NCBI RefSeq assembly: GCF_023101765.2
Contig: NC_064218.1
Span: 372,001-436,000 of the forward strand
Direction of reading: 5' to 3'
DNA from: Spodoptera frugiperda
Lineage: Eukaryota > Arthropoda > Insecta > Lepidoptera > Noctuidae
DNA length: 64,000 nt
Shown: positions 54,308-64,000 of the stretch, piece after piece
Position numbering within the stretch: position 1 is the first letter of the stretch
How the letters are laid out: each line of letters starts with the position of its first letter
Translations under genes and position numbers: made by a program
Notes under the pieces: model-generated
The model's database searches: none
Told to the model about the DNA's origin: nothing
Seen by the model: the letters and a program-made list of their open reading frames with translations, nothing else

Positions 54308-56335
54308 TTGATCGATGCGAAATATTATTAGGTGTATGAACACAGTAAAAGGTAAATCATCAACGATTAAAAATTGTAAGAAAAAAAAAGCTAGGCTGTG
54401 TAGACCCAGAAAATAGACGTACCGTACTGTAATGAAATTTTGAATGTACCACAATAAAGCCGAATTTATCGATTTTTCTTATTAATCCAATTTCCCATAC
54501 CTTAACCCACACAAACCCGGTTAGCAACCCAACAAATTGAAACTTAAAGCTGTTGCAATAAAGGCATTTATGTGATTTCTCGATTGTTCTGCCGGTGACT
54601 CACGTCGAGATAACAATTATGTTGGTACCGGCCGCTCGGTCAATTTTCTGATCTAATCAGTGTCTGCTAAACTCTACAGCTGAGAATAATAGGAAAGGCC
54701 TATAAGTTAATTGTTGTAATTAATCAAGCTGATGACTGATATTGGGTGTTCAAAAATTGATGTACTTTTCGTCTAATAAGTCGGTGGTTTGTAGATTGGG
54801 ATTTGGATAAGTTATTGGCTGAAGAAGAGGAGTAAAGTATAGTGAGAATTGTGTTTTGTAATTAAGGTTTCTTGTAGGGTTTAATGCGTTAAATAGTGGT
54901 TAATTTAGATGGTGTTAAATTTATTTTCTGAAATAACCTATAAACTACTCTTACTTACCCCAAACCCAGTTTATTCTACATTTATTAACATGTATACTTT
55001 TACTATAGACTTTATGTAGCTCTCATAAATCATGAAAAAGTTGTTTAAATAATTACGAAGGCAAGAGAAAATAATTAACGTCCCTAATATTAAATTAAAT
55101 GTCACAATAAACAGTACAAACACGAGTCATTAGCTAAAGTAACAAAATAACAAATGAACAACACAACCTATTCTCACACCTTCCCCATTTATGTTATTAA
55201 AAAATAAACATTGCGGTTTGAACTGGTCTAATCCGGCGCGATCCGGTTTTCACACGTCACAAGGGGTGTGTTTGGCCAACTTTTTTTGTTTTTGGGTGAA
55301 AACACCTTCGGTGGCGTGAAAAAATTATTAGGTACCCGCTAAATGTAGATTTTCTCGGCTGTGGCAACGTGGGGAAAATAAAGATGTAACATGTATGAAA
55401 ATATTGGGGAAAATGCCGGTTTTTGGTTGAACAAAATTTTATGCTACATGTTGGGAACTTTGATATTGTTAGGAATTTTTCGAAATATGTTCTTACCTAT
55501 GTATATTGGACAGAGGTTAGAGCAATATTTCGTTTACAAAAAGTGATGTACATTTTGACAAATAACATTTAGGTGTGTTATTCTATAATAAACTTAGTAT
55601 TATTATAAGTTATAGGTTTCCACGCACCTCTTGACTTCAACGACCTTTACTGAATAAAGGTTAATAAGATAATTTAATAAGGATTCGTAAATTATGATTA
55701 TGTGATTTTAAGACTCGCTTATTATTGGTTGAAAATTAGTAACACCATATTATCTAGTGGATTGGACTATTTTAACATCAATCTAAACCTGAAAATCATC
55801 ATTTTCAATCTAAACCTTACTCACATTACCTACTTAAAACCGATCTTTATTTACCCATAACAAGAACATTGACTGTCCAAAGATCAAAACTGTGAACATT
55901 CAACAATTCTCCAACAATACCACTATCAGCTGTTTTACGTACTTTGTACGCGATTGTACTCGGATTACGCAAGTTGTACCGAGTTGTACGTGGTCTATCA
56001 CGGCGTGAATCACTCCTGCGTTCGTCTGTACGCGTCACTGCTTCACTGTGTGTGTTTATTGTAGTGAGTGTCGCCAGATGTAGGTAATGCGCGTACGCCG
56101 AGCTAGTGACGTGATCTAGTTAGAGATTTACGTCGGAATAGGAAAGTTGATGCGTATGAAAATATTCAGATAGATAGTTTTCAATAACAGTCTGACTGCG
56201 TATGGTCTACTGACCATTCATCAACCACTGTTGATGTAAATATTCTAATAACAGGTTCAATCCGAATAAGAGTTCCGTTCAGTTATAATTTTTGTTATTA
56301 CCAAGATTAATTAAAGTTTCTAAATACTCGTACTC
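54308..56335. other. unassigned DNA
   Basis: 54,520-54,660 (GCAATAAAGGCATTTATG; GGTACCGGCCGCTCGG) and 55,920-56,115 (repeated TGTACG/TACGCG words) are composition outliers that might be regulatory. The 63-codon minus frame at 55,847-56,038 is arginine-rich but without a domain. Confidence 0.3.
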
Positions 56336-56553
56336 GTACAGACCGGAGTAATACTGCATACGCTGCATTGTATTTCGTTTTGTGATTGAGGTTACCGGAG
56401 GCCCAATTACCCCCCTTCTCAATTTTCATAATCATAGATTCCCCAATAACCTTTAATTCCTAACCCCCAAAAACCTGGAAACGCACTTGTGACGCCACTG
56501 GTGTTTCAGGTGATCCGTCTGTTCGTGTAGCGGCTAATGCCAAGAAAAAAACA
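56336..56553 (+). repeat. family C short retroposon
   Basis: GACCGGAGTAATACTGC, GAGGTTACCGGAGGCCCAAT, TACCCCCCTT, CCTAACCCCCAAAAACC, GGAAACGCACTTGTGACGCC and AGGTGATCCGTCTGTTCGTG. It lacks the GTGTCCATGGGCG block by deletion. Confidence 0.8.
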
Positions 56554-57245
56554 AAAATCTATACAGCGATAAAAACTCAAACCCTACACTTGAAACCTTT
56601 AGCTAACTAGAGCTATAAATATTTAAGTGAGTAATCGGTAGCTATCCAGCAGTTAGCCGGCGAGTAATTACCACTTATTACCTCCCTGCATTCATTACTC
56701 CATCATCATATTACCTCATAAGTAGCCATTTCTGTGTAATTCTCAGCCTTATCCAGCCATCGGCATTTCTTTTAATCACCATTCTTGGATAGGTTGGGGA
56801 TTGTTGCTTTATTTGAATGCAGGAATGTGGTAATTTCTTAATATTGTCGAGCACAGTGTGATGGTTATTCGCTTTAATTCTTTGTGTTCGAAACTCATTA
56901 CAGAGATTTATGGAGTACAATAGGTTTCTTTGTAGTTATTAGTGAAGTTGCACTTTATGAGGTCAATATATAGATGGGTGATTTAATGATAATAATAAAT
57001 AAATTATGTATTTTTTTTTCTTTTTTTTATTTATTTTAACAAGACCAAAAGAAAAGTGTAAGATAGTAATAACATGTATGTCAGTCTCTTAGTGCCCTAA
57101 TGCTTTTTGCTTGTTCCAAAATACAGGCCCTACTAGAGAAGAACAAGAAAGCAACATGTTCTTTTACAAAATTCGTGTCATTAATATTTGAATTGTTTAA
57201 TTTTACAACTACTACGAAAATCTCAACGAACAACAGTTGGGCAGA
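56554..57245. other. unassigned DNA
   Basis: No gene or repeat family recognised. Confidence 0.35.
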
Positions 57246-57290
57246 AATCCCACCAGCCACGATCAGCTCGCCTGGTCGGAGAATACTCTA
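57246..57290 (+). repeat. dispersed repeat fragment (GCCTGGTCGGAG family)
   Basis: Partner of 1,165-1,245: CCACCAGCCACGATCAGC then TCGCCTGGTCGGAGAATAC. Confidence 0.4.
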
Positions 57291-57459
57291 TTTCTTAACT
57301 TTACTTACTGTTACCTAAAAGTGATATACATTTATACAAGTTCACTTCTACTAACTCTTTCAAAATTATTATAAAATGTGTGCTGTGATAATAATCAAAG
57401 AGGAAGATTAAGCTCATCTATTTCTATCAGGGTAAATACGATAGAATTCTATACTTGTA

Positions 57460-57492
57460 CCAGTAACGAATACTTACTGTATTCGTTACTGG
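57460..57492. repeat. 14-bp perfect hairpin
   Basis: CCAGTAACGAATAC and GTATTCGTTACTGG are perfect reverse complements with a 5-nt loop TTACT. Confidence 0.9.
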
Positions 57493-58324
57493 CCCTGAGT
57501 TGGAACCGTTTAAATATTAGATCAGGAGATAGCTCGGTAACTAGTACTTACTGACGAACTAGTAATTGTAGCTGTTACCGCTTGTCTGAGATTCCTTATT
57601 CATACAATATGACCTAACTTCTAAACTTTAGGTGTGAGTGACGATTGTATCTGTCGTAGGATTTTGATTACACATGGTTGTTAATTGTGTATTCAAAAAT
57701 TAGGACACGTTTAGATTGAACTAGTGATTTTAGTCAGTCAACAACGATTTAATGAGTCTTCAAATAAATAGACTATAAGCTAAACGAAAGCAATACACTA
57801 TCAAGTTTAAAAAAAAAAATGATTGCATTTCAATACAAACTTTAATATCTTTTACCTATTTTAAAGAGCATTTAAACTGCATAATTATAGTCAAGTTTAC
57901 TTATAAAAATCCTCTTTTAAGATAACTTTTATAGCCAATCACGTCCAATGAAGAAACTCCTAACAAAAATTTTGGAAATAGATAAAGTATGTACAATGAG
58001 GTAAAAGCAAGTCATTTAGTAGCAACAATCACGAGTGAATGCATCTACGGTAGCCATTTTTAATTACAAAAGTAAACCAAACCAGCACTCCGTTAAATTC
58101 TAAGCGGTCAGGTAGATACATCAAATTCTACAAAGGGTAGCTATCTTGTGATGAGAGGGAGCGATTAAACAAACTTAAATCTATTTTGATGTACGGTATG
58201 AAGGTGACGTAGATGGTACTAAAGTGGAAAGCATGTACCCTTATATATTTGCGGTACGTTTTATGTTCTATTATGTACTGAATAATACTCAGGTAATATT
58301 GTAATCAAGTTTTCAATCACTTAA
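57493..58324. other. unassigned DNA
   Basis: No gene or repeat family recognised. Confidence 0.35.
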
Positions 58325-58407
58325 CACGTTAACCGCCGCGTAGGTCACCGGTGACCTACGTTAGTGGAGGATTTGCTTGCACCAGTTTTTTGATGGCGGT
58401 TAAAGGC
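58325..58407. mobile_element. 83-bp TTAA-flanked mini-element with 22-bp palindrome
   Basis: TTAA at 58,321-58,324 and at 58,408-58,411 bound a segment starting CACGTTAACCGCC and ending GGCGGTTAAAGGC, imperfect inverted ends sharing TTAACCGCC. Inside, 58,339-58,360 is a perfect 22-bp palindrome centred on CCGG, with AGGTCA and TGACCT half-sites four bases apart. TTAA flanks suggest a piggyBac-type miniature element; that is inference. Confidence 0.5.
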
Positions 58408-59194
58408 TTAATTAGCAAAACGATTTCAGTTTCGAAGTTCAAAGTCGCTCCTAAAGATTGATTATGTTATAAAAATGATTTTTAAGTTATTAAAATAAAC
58501 AACAATCAAATAATTTTGCTGTAACTAAAATGTCCTGCAACTCGCCACCCGCTAACCGCTACCCGCTCAGCTCGCTAACATAAGCGTAACTCCTCAAAGT
58601 GATGAGATAGCACTTGAAGACAGACAGTTTAATCGGGCCCTTTACTTAATACAATCTGTGCTCAGATCTAAATTAATGCAAGTCCGCTGCGGTGGGACGT
58701 TTTATTGTAACGATTTTGGTGTAAGCAGAGTTAGAGGTTGTTTAGTACTAGAGAGGGGGAACCGTTACTTCCTTGAAGGTAGTTGAATAAATAACATATT
58801 GATATGTAGCACTCGTTGTAGATAACAATGTTTAGAACAAACATACATGTCTAATTATAATACTAAACTCTTCCGTGTGTGTTGACAATGATTGAGTGGC
58901 TGTCGGACAATTCGTGCATTGACTTGCTGGTTGTAGGAAGTTGGCAATGTTTGGCCTGTGTCATAGTCCTTTTTAGGGTCGATTGTTATGGGAATTTGGT
59001 CAATAGCTTGTGATACTCCGGTTCAATATTGCGACAGGTTTTGAGTTACTGCGAATGCCGCTGTTTAGTAGTGTATAGTTTCGCTGTCAGCTCTTACATT
59101 GTAAGAAGGAAGAAAATGAATTTGGGCACATTAATTCTGAATTGCGTGCTATTATTATCGAATATTTTTTAAATTAAAATCTTAGTACACACAT
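58408..59194. other. unassigned DNA
   Basis: 58,540-58,580 has short ACCCGCTAACCGCTACCCGC repeats. No gene was recognised. Confidence 0.35.
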
Positions 59195-59255
59195 ACATAC
59201 ATAACGATAACCTCACGTCTGTCTCCCATTAGGGGTAGGCAGAGACAACGACAAA
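59195..59255 (-). repeat. SINE-type 3' fragment
   Basis: CCTCACGTCTGTCTCCCATT, AGGGGTAGGCAGAGAC is a frequent lepidopteran repeat block related to the 3' end of family D (GGTAGGCAGAGG, inverted). Confidence 0.5.
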
Positions 59256-59330
59256 CGCCAATAAAATCTAAGTTAAACTCTCGCAAACCCAACATCAATA
59301 TTAATATAATTGATAGCAAGTATACCTGAC

Positions 59331-59464
59331 CTGCAATAGGTCTAGATGGAACGACTGATGGCTTAGATATTGGCCAGTCAACATGGATAATCGAGATTGA
59401 TTTGATTGAACGGTTCTGATCAGAGCGCCAACTTCCACAACTGATGCTGTCAGTTCGATGCAAT
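59331..59464 (-). CDS. candidate host exon, 134 nt, unassigned protein
   Basis: Best coding candidate in the window. On the minus strand a branch-like CTTAAT and AATATTTACAG lead into 134 bases of about 47% GC, ending at CAG/GTCAGG (an alternative donor GTATAC lies five bases on). Two frames are open. The more protein-like one reads CIELTASVVEVGALIRTVQ, then SNQSRLSMLTGQYLSHQS and FHLDLLQ. A 67-nt intron (59,465-59,531), typical of insects, separates it from a possible upstream exon that joins in frame. No family is recognised: I see an amphipathic helix but no named motif. Nearby repeats differ in sequence, so a mobile origin is not evident, but it cannot be excluded. Confidence 0.4.
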
Positions 59465-59531
59465 CTGTAAATATTATTATATTATTAAGATGTCTTGAAA
59501 CCTTTATAGTGTAACATCTCTTTTATTTTAC

Positions 59532-59544
59532 CTGCAATTGTTTT
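59532..59544 (-). CDS. possible upstream exon to the 59.3-kb candidate
   Basis: ATATTCAG acceptor, AAAACAATTGCAG, then GTAAAA donor. The 13 bases give KTIA plus one base, which completes a GAT codon with the next exon. The same frame remains open upstream to about 59,577, so the exon may be longer. Weak by itself; its value is that it joins the next exon in phase across a normal-length intron. Confidence 0.25.
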
Positions 59545-60454
59545 CTGAATATAATGAAATAACTCAAACTCGAACTTAGTTTTTTATTTGCTTGTTAAGG
59601 TATTACAGATTTTAATTTCAATGTTATGCACAGCTTAGCGGCCTTTTTCAGGCGCTACAAATTTGAGGGCTAGCACTAACTTATCATAAATCACATTTGC
59701 TTAACCTAGGACTTAGCATGACTTATAGTAGTATGTCTGGAATCATTTTTTATCATGAAATCGTGAAAGATACACACAGTAAGATGTTGTCGCGGACATC
59801 AAAAAACCTTCTCTTCTTATAACTACCAAAGTCACAGGACAACACCAAAAACAATAAACAGAGAAGTGCATCAATAAAAATGGCGGACAAACATTTCTTA
59901 CGGATCTAAAAATCAAGTGGAAATGTACCGTAAAATCAGTTTCATTGGTTTCAGTATCGAATATTTTCGTGACAAATGTCCACTATTTTTCAGAACGGCT
60001 ATCTCGCGCCAACCACTGGCGCTACCTTTAAACTTTATTAGCACTTATGTCTATAGAGATAAGGCTCATAATACACGTTGTTTTATTGATATTGTAGTAT
60101 TTTTATGTGTCCAAATCTTAGCCAGTTTTGTATTGAACGGATTACAGTACTTATATTGTTGAAGGACGGAAGATGTTGTAGGTGTTGCCTATTATCATGT
60201 AATGTCTACTTTTAAAGGCTTTATACCCAAATATTTTCATTGATAATTGAGAAGTCATTAAATTTTTTTGGCTTTTCTGAACAGTGATTTTTTAAGACTT
60301 TCCGTAGCACAACGTAGTACAAAACTTGTCATAATATTGCATGTAAGATTTGACTCAGAAAACTGTTACAAATCATCCAAAAATGGCATAAAACATGTTA
60401 TGTTAAAATAATAATAATAATCATTGTATTTTTCTAATAACTATCACGGGACAT
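59545..60454. other. unassigned DNA
   Basis: A strong plus-strand acceptor (CCACTATTTTTCAG near 59,992) precedes GC-richer sequence inside an 81-codon frame (59,917-60,162), but there is no donor or recognised domain. Confidence 0.3.
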
Positions 60455-60565
60455 ACATAAATAATGGATTCGTCATGTGCACACGCCGCACATGACGTAG
60501 AGACCCTCTCTGCCCCGAAACTAGTAGAGCTTTTCTCAATACAATAACGTGAGTAAACCATAATT
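60455..60565 (-). repeat. dispersed repeat (CTAGTAGAGCTTTTCTC family)
   Basis: On the minus strand it reads GAGAAAAGCTCTACTAG, TTTCGGGGCAGAGAGGGTC, TCTACGTCATGTGCGGCG and TGTGCACATGACGAATCC. I recognise it as a lepidopteran dispersed element. Part of it recurs at 13,315. Confidence 0.6.
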
Positions 60566-61030
60566 TTCAGTTCATCATTGTATTCATTAATTTACATCAC
60601 TAAATAATAATAACATCCTCTACCGATATTACGGCTAAATCAGTATTCATATTAAAATTAATGAACTAAAATTACTTCGTAATTATTTAGACTCGCCCGC
60701 TTCCAGGATTAAAGCTTAGTCCTAACAATACAACCGCAAACATGGATGTAGTAATGAATTACTAAATATCGGTTAAATATTGAGATTAACTGGAAATTAA
60801 TGCGACATCACTGACCGAAACCAATGTAGATGCAAACAGTGGGAGGGTAATAGTGGATTTGTTTCACCTGAATGACACATTATTGTTATGAAGCTATATC
60901 GAGTATTTGTAATGGGTTTATAAATGCATAGATACTTGTATTAAAGACTACCATTTTTCACTTTGAGATAGAGGTTAAAGTTATCACCATATTTCGTATT
61001 CTATTCGAAGCAACACTGCGAAGCTACATG

Positions 61031-61217
61031 CGACTGCACGGTGGCTGGGCAACTGGCTACCGTGCAACGTGTAGCGGGTTCAATTCCCGCACGGAGCAAC
61101 TCTTTGTGTAATCCACAAATAAAATTGTTGTTTCGGATCTGGGTGTGATGTGTATGTGAACTTGTATGTTTGTAAACGCACCCACGACACAGGAAAAAAT
61201 CCTAATGTTGGGGGCAA
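61031..61217 (+). repeat. family A tRNA-derived SINE
   Basis: CGACTGCACGGTGGCTGGGC, B box GCGGGTTCAATTCCCGC, GGAGCAACTCTTTGTG, GGGTGTGATGTGTATGTG and CACCCACGACACAGG. Compared with the copy at 44.7 kb it has extra bases before the B box. The 103-codon minus frame here is repeat-derived. Confidence 0.85.
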
Positions 61218-61284
61218 AGTTTTTTAGGGTTTTAAAAAAAACCCTTCCATTCAATGTTTTTATGTTACTGACAGACAGACTGAC

Positions 61285-61352
61285 GGACAATTCAATTTGA
61301 CGTTTAAAAAGTGCCTTTATATTTTTAATTAGGTACTTCGACTTTGACTTTA
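61285..61352 (+). repeat. LINE 3' tail fragment (family T)
   Basis: TTTGACGTTTAAAAAGTGCC and CGACTTTGACTTTATT, as at 3,786. Confidence 0.6.
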
Positions 61353-61571
61353 TTAGTTTAAATTCCACGTTACTACTGAAAACAATATTTTCCCTGAACC
61401 GGGAATCTAACTATAAATCCCTTGTTCGCAGCAGAGCTTGCAACCATTGTCGGCCATAGCAGTCGGTGCTCAAAACCGCTAGGATATAAACAATGGAACT
61501 TGTAGTAATGTATTTATTCCATCCACATCTACTAATACAGTTCCACGTGTGTATGTATGTACAGTACGCAA

Positions 61572-61616
61572 TTAACCCAAGTTTAACCGTTAACCATAAA
61601 CCGGGTTAAGGGTTAA
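61572..61616. repeat. TTAACC-rich cluster
   Basis: Begins TTAACCC, ends GGGTTAA, with internal TTAACCGTTAACC and GGGTTAAGGG. Short, partly symmetrical and flanked by TTAA; may be a simple repeat or a degenerate mini-element. Confidence 0.5.
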
Positions 61617-61757
61617 CAAATTAAATTATTCTAGAATTATATGCGTGGCTCGTTTTATTGTGCAGAGGAGGGTTAACACACACTGATCTTGTGATGTATG
61701 TTGGTACAAAATTTAATTTATTCATAGATGACGTGTGAACAGGTATTTTACCAATTT

Positions 61758-61855
61758 TTTATGGTATAAGTATACCTATAAGTAAGCCGATAACCGAGCA
61801 GACGGATCACCTGATGGAAAGCTATCGACGCCGCTCATGGACACCCGAAACACTA
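61758..61855 (-). repeat. family C 3' part, inverted
   Basis: GAGCAGACGGATCACCTGAT, GGAAAGCTATCGACGCCG and CATGGACACCCGAAACAC, inverted, directly joined to a forward copy at 61,856. Confidence 0.75.
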
Positions 61856-62022
61856 TGGAGAGCCATGCTTCGGCATGAGTGATACCATTATGGCCTCACG
61901 GAAAAGCGACGTGAAACAACGCTCGCGTTGTGTGAGTGAGGTTACCGGAGGCCCAACAACCCTTAATTTCCCAACTTCCAAAAGGACGGCAACCGGCAAT
62001 ATGTGTACCGGCTTATACCATA
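61856..62022 (+). repeat. family C 5' part, forward
   Basis: GGAGAGCCATGCTTCGGCAT, GAGTGATACC, CGTGAAACAACGCTCGCG, GGTTACCGGAGGCCCAAC, then GGCTTATACCATA. It lacks just the internal segment that lies inverted immediately upstream. Confidence 0.75.
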
Positions 62023-62277
62023 TATATAAGAAAACAGATAACGACAGATAAATCCATAGCAATGATGCCGCGTTTGAACGACATTATAATTTGAAGTAAC
62101 TTGCATCATGTAAACAGGTCCTAATGTTTACATCCTAGAGAACACTAGCGAGGGCCATAAGTTTATTAGTTCACAGTTTATTGAGATACTCGTAAAGCCT
62201 ACTCAACTAATTTCGAGTACATCTGATTTATATTGTGTGTGATCGGAGTTTATTGTTTACTACCATGTTTATTGTAG

Positions 62278-62420
62278 ACTAGCTGGCTCGGCAAACTTCA
62301 TGCCGCCTCTAACATTATTTTCTCACCTTTTAAACATTCACTGGACTTATAATTCAATACTAAAATTTGCTAAATCGGTCCAGCCATTCTCGAGTTTTAG
62401 CGAGACTTGACTTACTTACT
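62278..62420 (+). repeat. dispersed repeat fragment
   Basis: ACTAGCTGGCTCGGCAAACT, TCATGCCGCCTC, AAATCGGTCCAGCCATTCTC and GAGTTTTAGCGAGACT are blocks of a common lepidopteran repeat of uncertain class. Confidence 0.55.
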
Positions 62421-64000
62421 TATCTAAAGAAGGAGAGTACATGTATGAAGGTACAATGTATAAAGTTTGTTGGTTTTGCTATAGAAAAAAATAAGGAAGA
62501 CATTATACTTATGTGTGTATAAATTATGTGAATACATTCTCTGTTATGTGTACCAAAATGTGTTAAGGATCGTTAACCTAATTATATATCACTTTCATTA
62601 ACATTACAAAAAAGTCTTCAGCATACGAACATTAGCTGTTTTTTTTTTCATGAAATCATTTTTGGTGTCTTATTATTAATCCTTGACATTTTTTTTTGTG
62701 GTAAGCCTTCTGTAAGGAAGCGTGTTATAATTTTCTATTTAAAAAAAAACTCTATACTTAAAGGGACTTATATTATAGACTCAATGACTTCTAATGATAT
62801 TACTAGTGACCATGTCGGTGAGGAACTTATAAATATTGCTTAAATGGCTTTCTAAAAACAGTAGTTGTACAGTGTTGTAGAATAGTAAACACAATACTCT
62901 GTCCATGGCATAGTAACTTGAAAAGTATACAAAAACAGTATAAACACAAGAATATATAAACAATCGGTTGTGAAGCTATTACAGCCGACTGCCTTCTAGT
63001 GGAGGAAATTCATTTTCACATCAATCCGGTCACGAATGACGGTGTGGCCCCGAAATTAGCAGTTAAACTTTTTAATGTATCTGCTTGATAGTTACACTGT
63101 GTAGTGTGTGGACTTGGGACTTTATGAGTCGTCGTGGAGTGTGACTTTTAGTTTCAATTTGTTTCGGGTGCTTTCGAAATCAGTTTCGGTGGAGTTAGTT
63201 TTAGAACTCGAAACGGGATATTTACCATGTTTTTCTATTTCTATGACTTTCCGATAATGCGGCACTGTTCCATGATCACGGATGAACTGAAAAAAAAAAA
63301 CTTATTCGGTAGACTTATTTTGTTAGAATAAGAGAATAGGTAAAATTGAATATAGTTTTGTGTATTGATAATTTTGATTATACAATAATATTCGGTCAAG
63401 CTCGGCACTTCGAGCTAAGCATTATCCCTGTGAGAACTCGAATAAAAAAGTAGATAGTCATTATGATATTCACAACTTCCAATAAAAAAAAAAAAACAAT
63501 AAAAAACCAACTATTCGCAACAAACAAAACCTAAAACCTCACATCAAAACCCTCACACACAGAAACATTTATCACACAAAAATTGATTAGTCAACAATGT
63601 TCGAGCGTTCATCAATCAAAGTGTTCTAGGTTCAAAGCTTTTGTAGTCGGCTTTGGGTGGCGTGATAGGATCCCATATCTGTCAAAATGTCGCATTCGGT
63701 GACGACCAACGTTAAATACAGTGCGTTTACGGCGCTTACGAGCATAAAACAAAACAATACTAACTTTCCTAACATTTTCTATTGCTTTTAACTAAATTGA
63801 TATTTACGAAAGTCGCTGTAACTGCCGTGGGTAGTGGTTCTTACTGTTGTTGTTGGGGTTTGATTTTTGTTTTTTTTTTGTAGTGTTGTGTTTTCTTGTA
63901 GTAATTTGTAGTAGGTTTTGGGTGTAATCTACCTATATATATATAATAAAGTTTTTGATGAATTAATACCTCTTATTGGTACACTAAAAACCATCCCGTT
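62421..64000. other. unassigned DNA
   Basis: AT-rich. TATATATATATAATAAAG near 63,935 resembles a Helitron 5' end in wording but lacks the rest. No gene was recognised. Confidence 0.35.

Noticed and set aside
28306..61217. tRNA genes suggested by A- and B-box matches at 28.3, 36.7, 44.7, 47.9 and 61.1 kb
   Set aside because: No cloverleaf or CCA-type acceptor; repeated copies with long unrelated 3' parts show they are SINEs.
61572..61616. Possible telomere-type array (TTAACC words)
   Set aside because: Insect telomeres are TTAGG; this is short, irregular and bounded by TTAA.
1..64000. rRNA, CRISPR array, bacterial operon or viral genes
   Set aside because: No repeat-spacer pattern, no rRNA-like blocks and no tandem same-strand ORFs anywhere in the window.

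Overview
The window reads as AT-rich nuclear DNA from a moth, most likely a noctuid or close relative. I base that on its repeats: several short retroposon families that I recognise as typical of noctuid/lepidopteran genomes, lepidopteran-type Helitrons ending in CTAG, a piggyBac relative flanked by TTAA, and 3' ends of R1-clade and other non-LTR retrotransposons. There is no bacterial-style gene layout, no rRNA, no CRISPR and no convincing long host ORF. Nearly all long open frames are chance or are translations of repeats. The DNA is best described as intergenic or intronic, dominated by mobile-element relics.

Layout. 0-14 kb: mostly unassigned DNA, a (GT)12 tract beside a possible terminal exon (155-229), GC-rich islands near 6.0 and 7.4 kb, copies of two short retroposon families (called here B and C), and a possible 27-nt microexon or recursive splice site at 13,866. 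14.25-17.28 kb: a long inverted-repeat (foldback) element whose short loop was hit by a 1.5-kb non-autonomous Helitron. 17.5-31 kb: scattered repeats, a possible 40-nt exon at 22,376, and several enhancer-like or unusual-composition stretches. 32-33 kb: a second Helitron region. 36.6-37.9 kb: a SINE, then a young 5'-truncated R1-clade LINE with intact ORF2 C-terminus, long A tail and perfect 11-bp target-site duplication. 43.5-46.3 kb: a MITE with a retroposon tail inside it, a tRNA-type SINE, and a 969-bp internally deleted piggyBac-like element. 46.9-58.4 kb: more SINE and LINE fragments, two strong hairpins and an 83-bp TTAA-flanked mini-element with a 22-bp perfect palindrome. 59.3-59.6 kb: the best candidate for host coding sequence, a 134-nt minus-strand exon with a 67-nt intron. 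61-62.4 kb: SINE and retroposon fragments, one in an odd inverted arrangement.

How the parts relate. The short families appear to depend on larger elements. Family B shares its 3' tail with the R1-clade LINE. The TGATGA-tailed SINE (family E) resembles the 3' end of a LINE whose ORF ends in a YVQQW motif. Both are inferences from sequence read by eye. The exon calls are hypotheses from splice-site grammar, composition and open frame; none has been tested against transcripts or protein databases.
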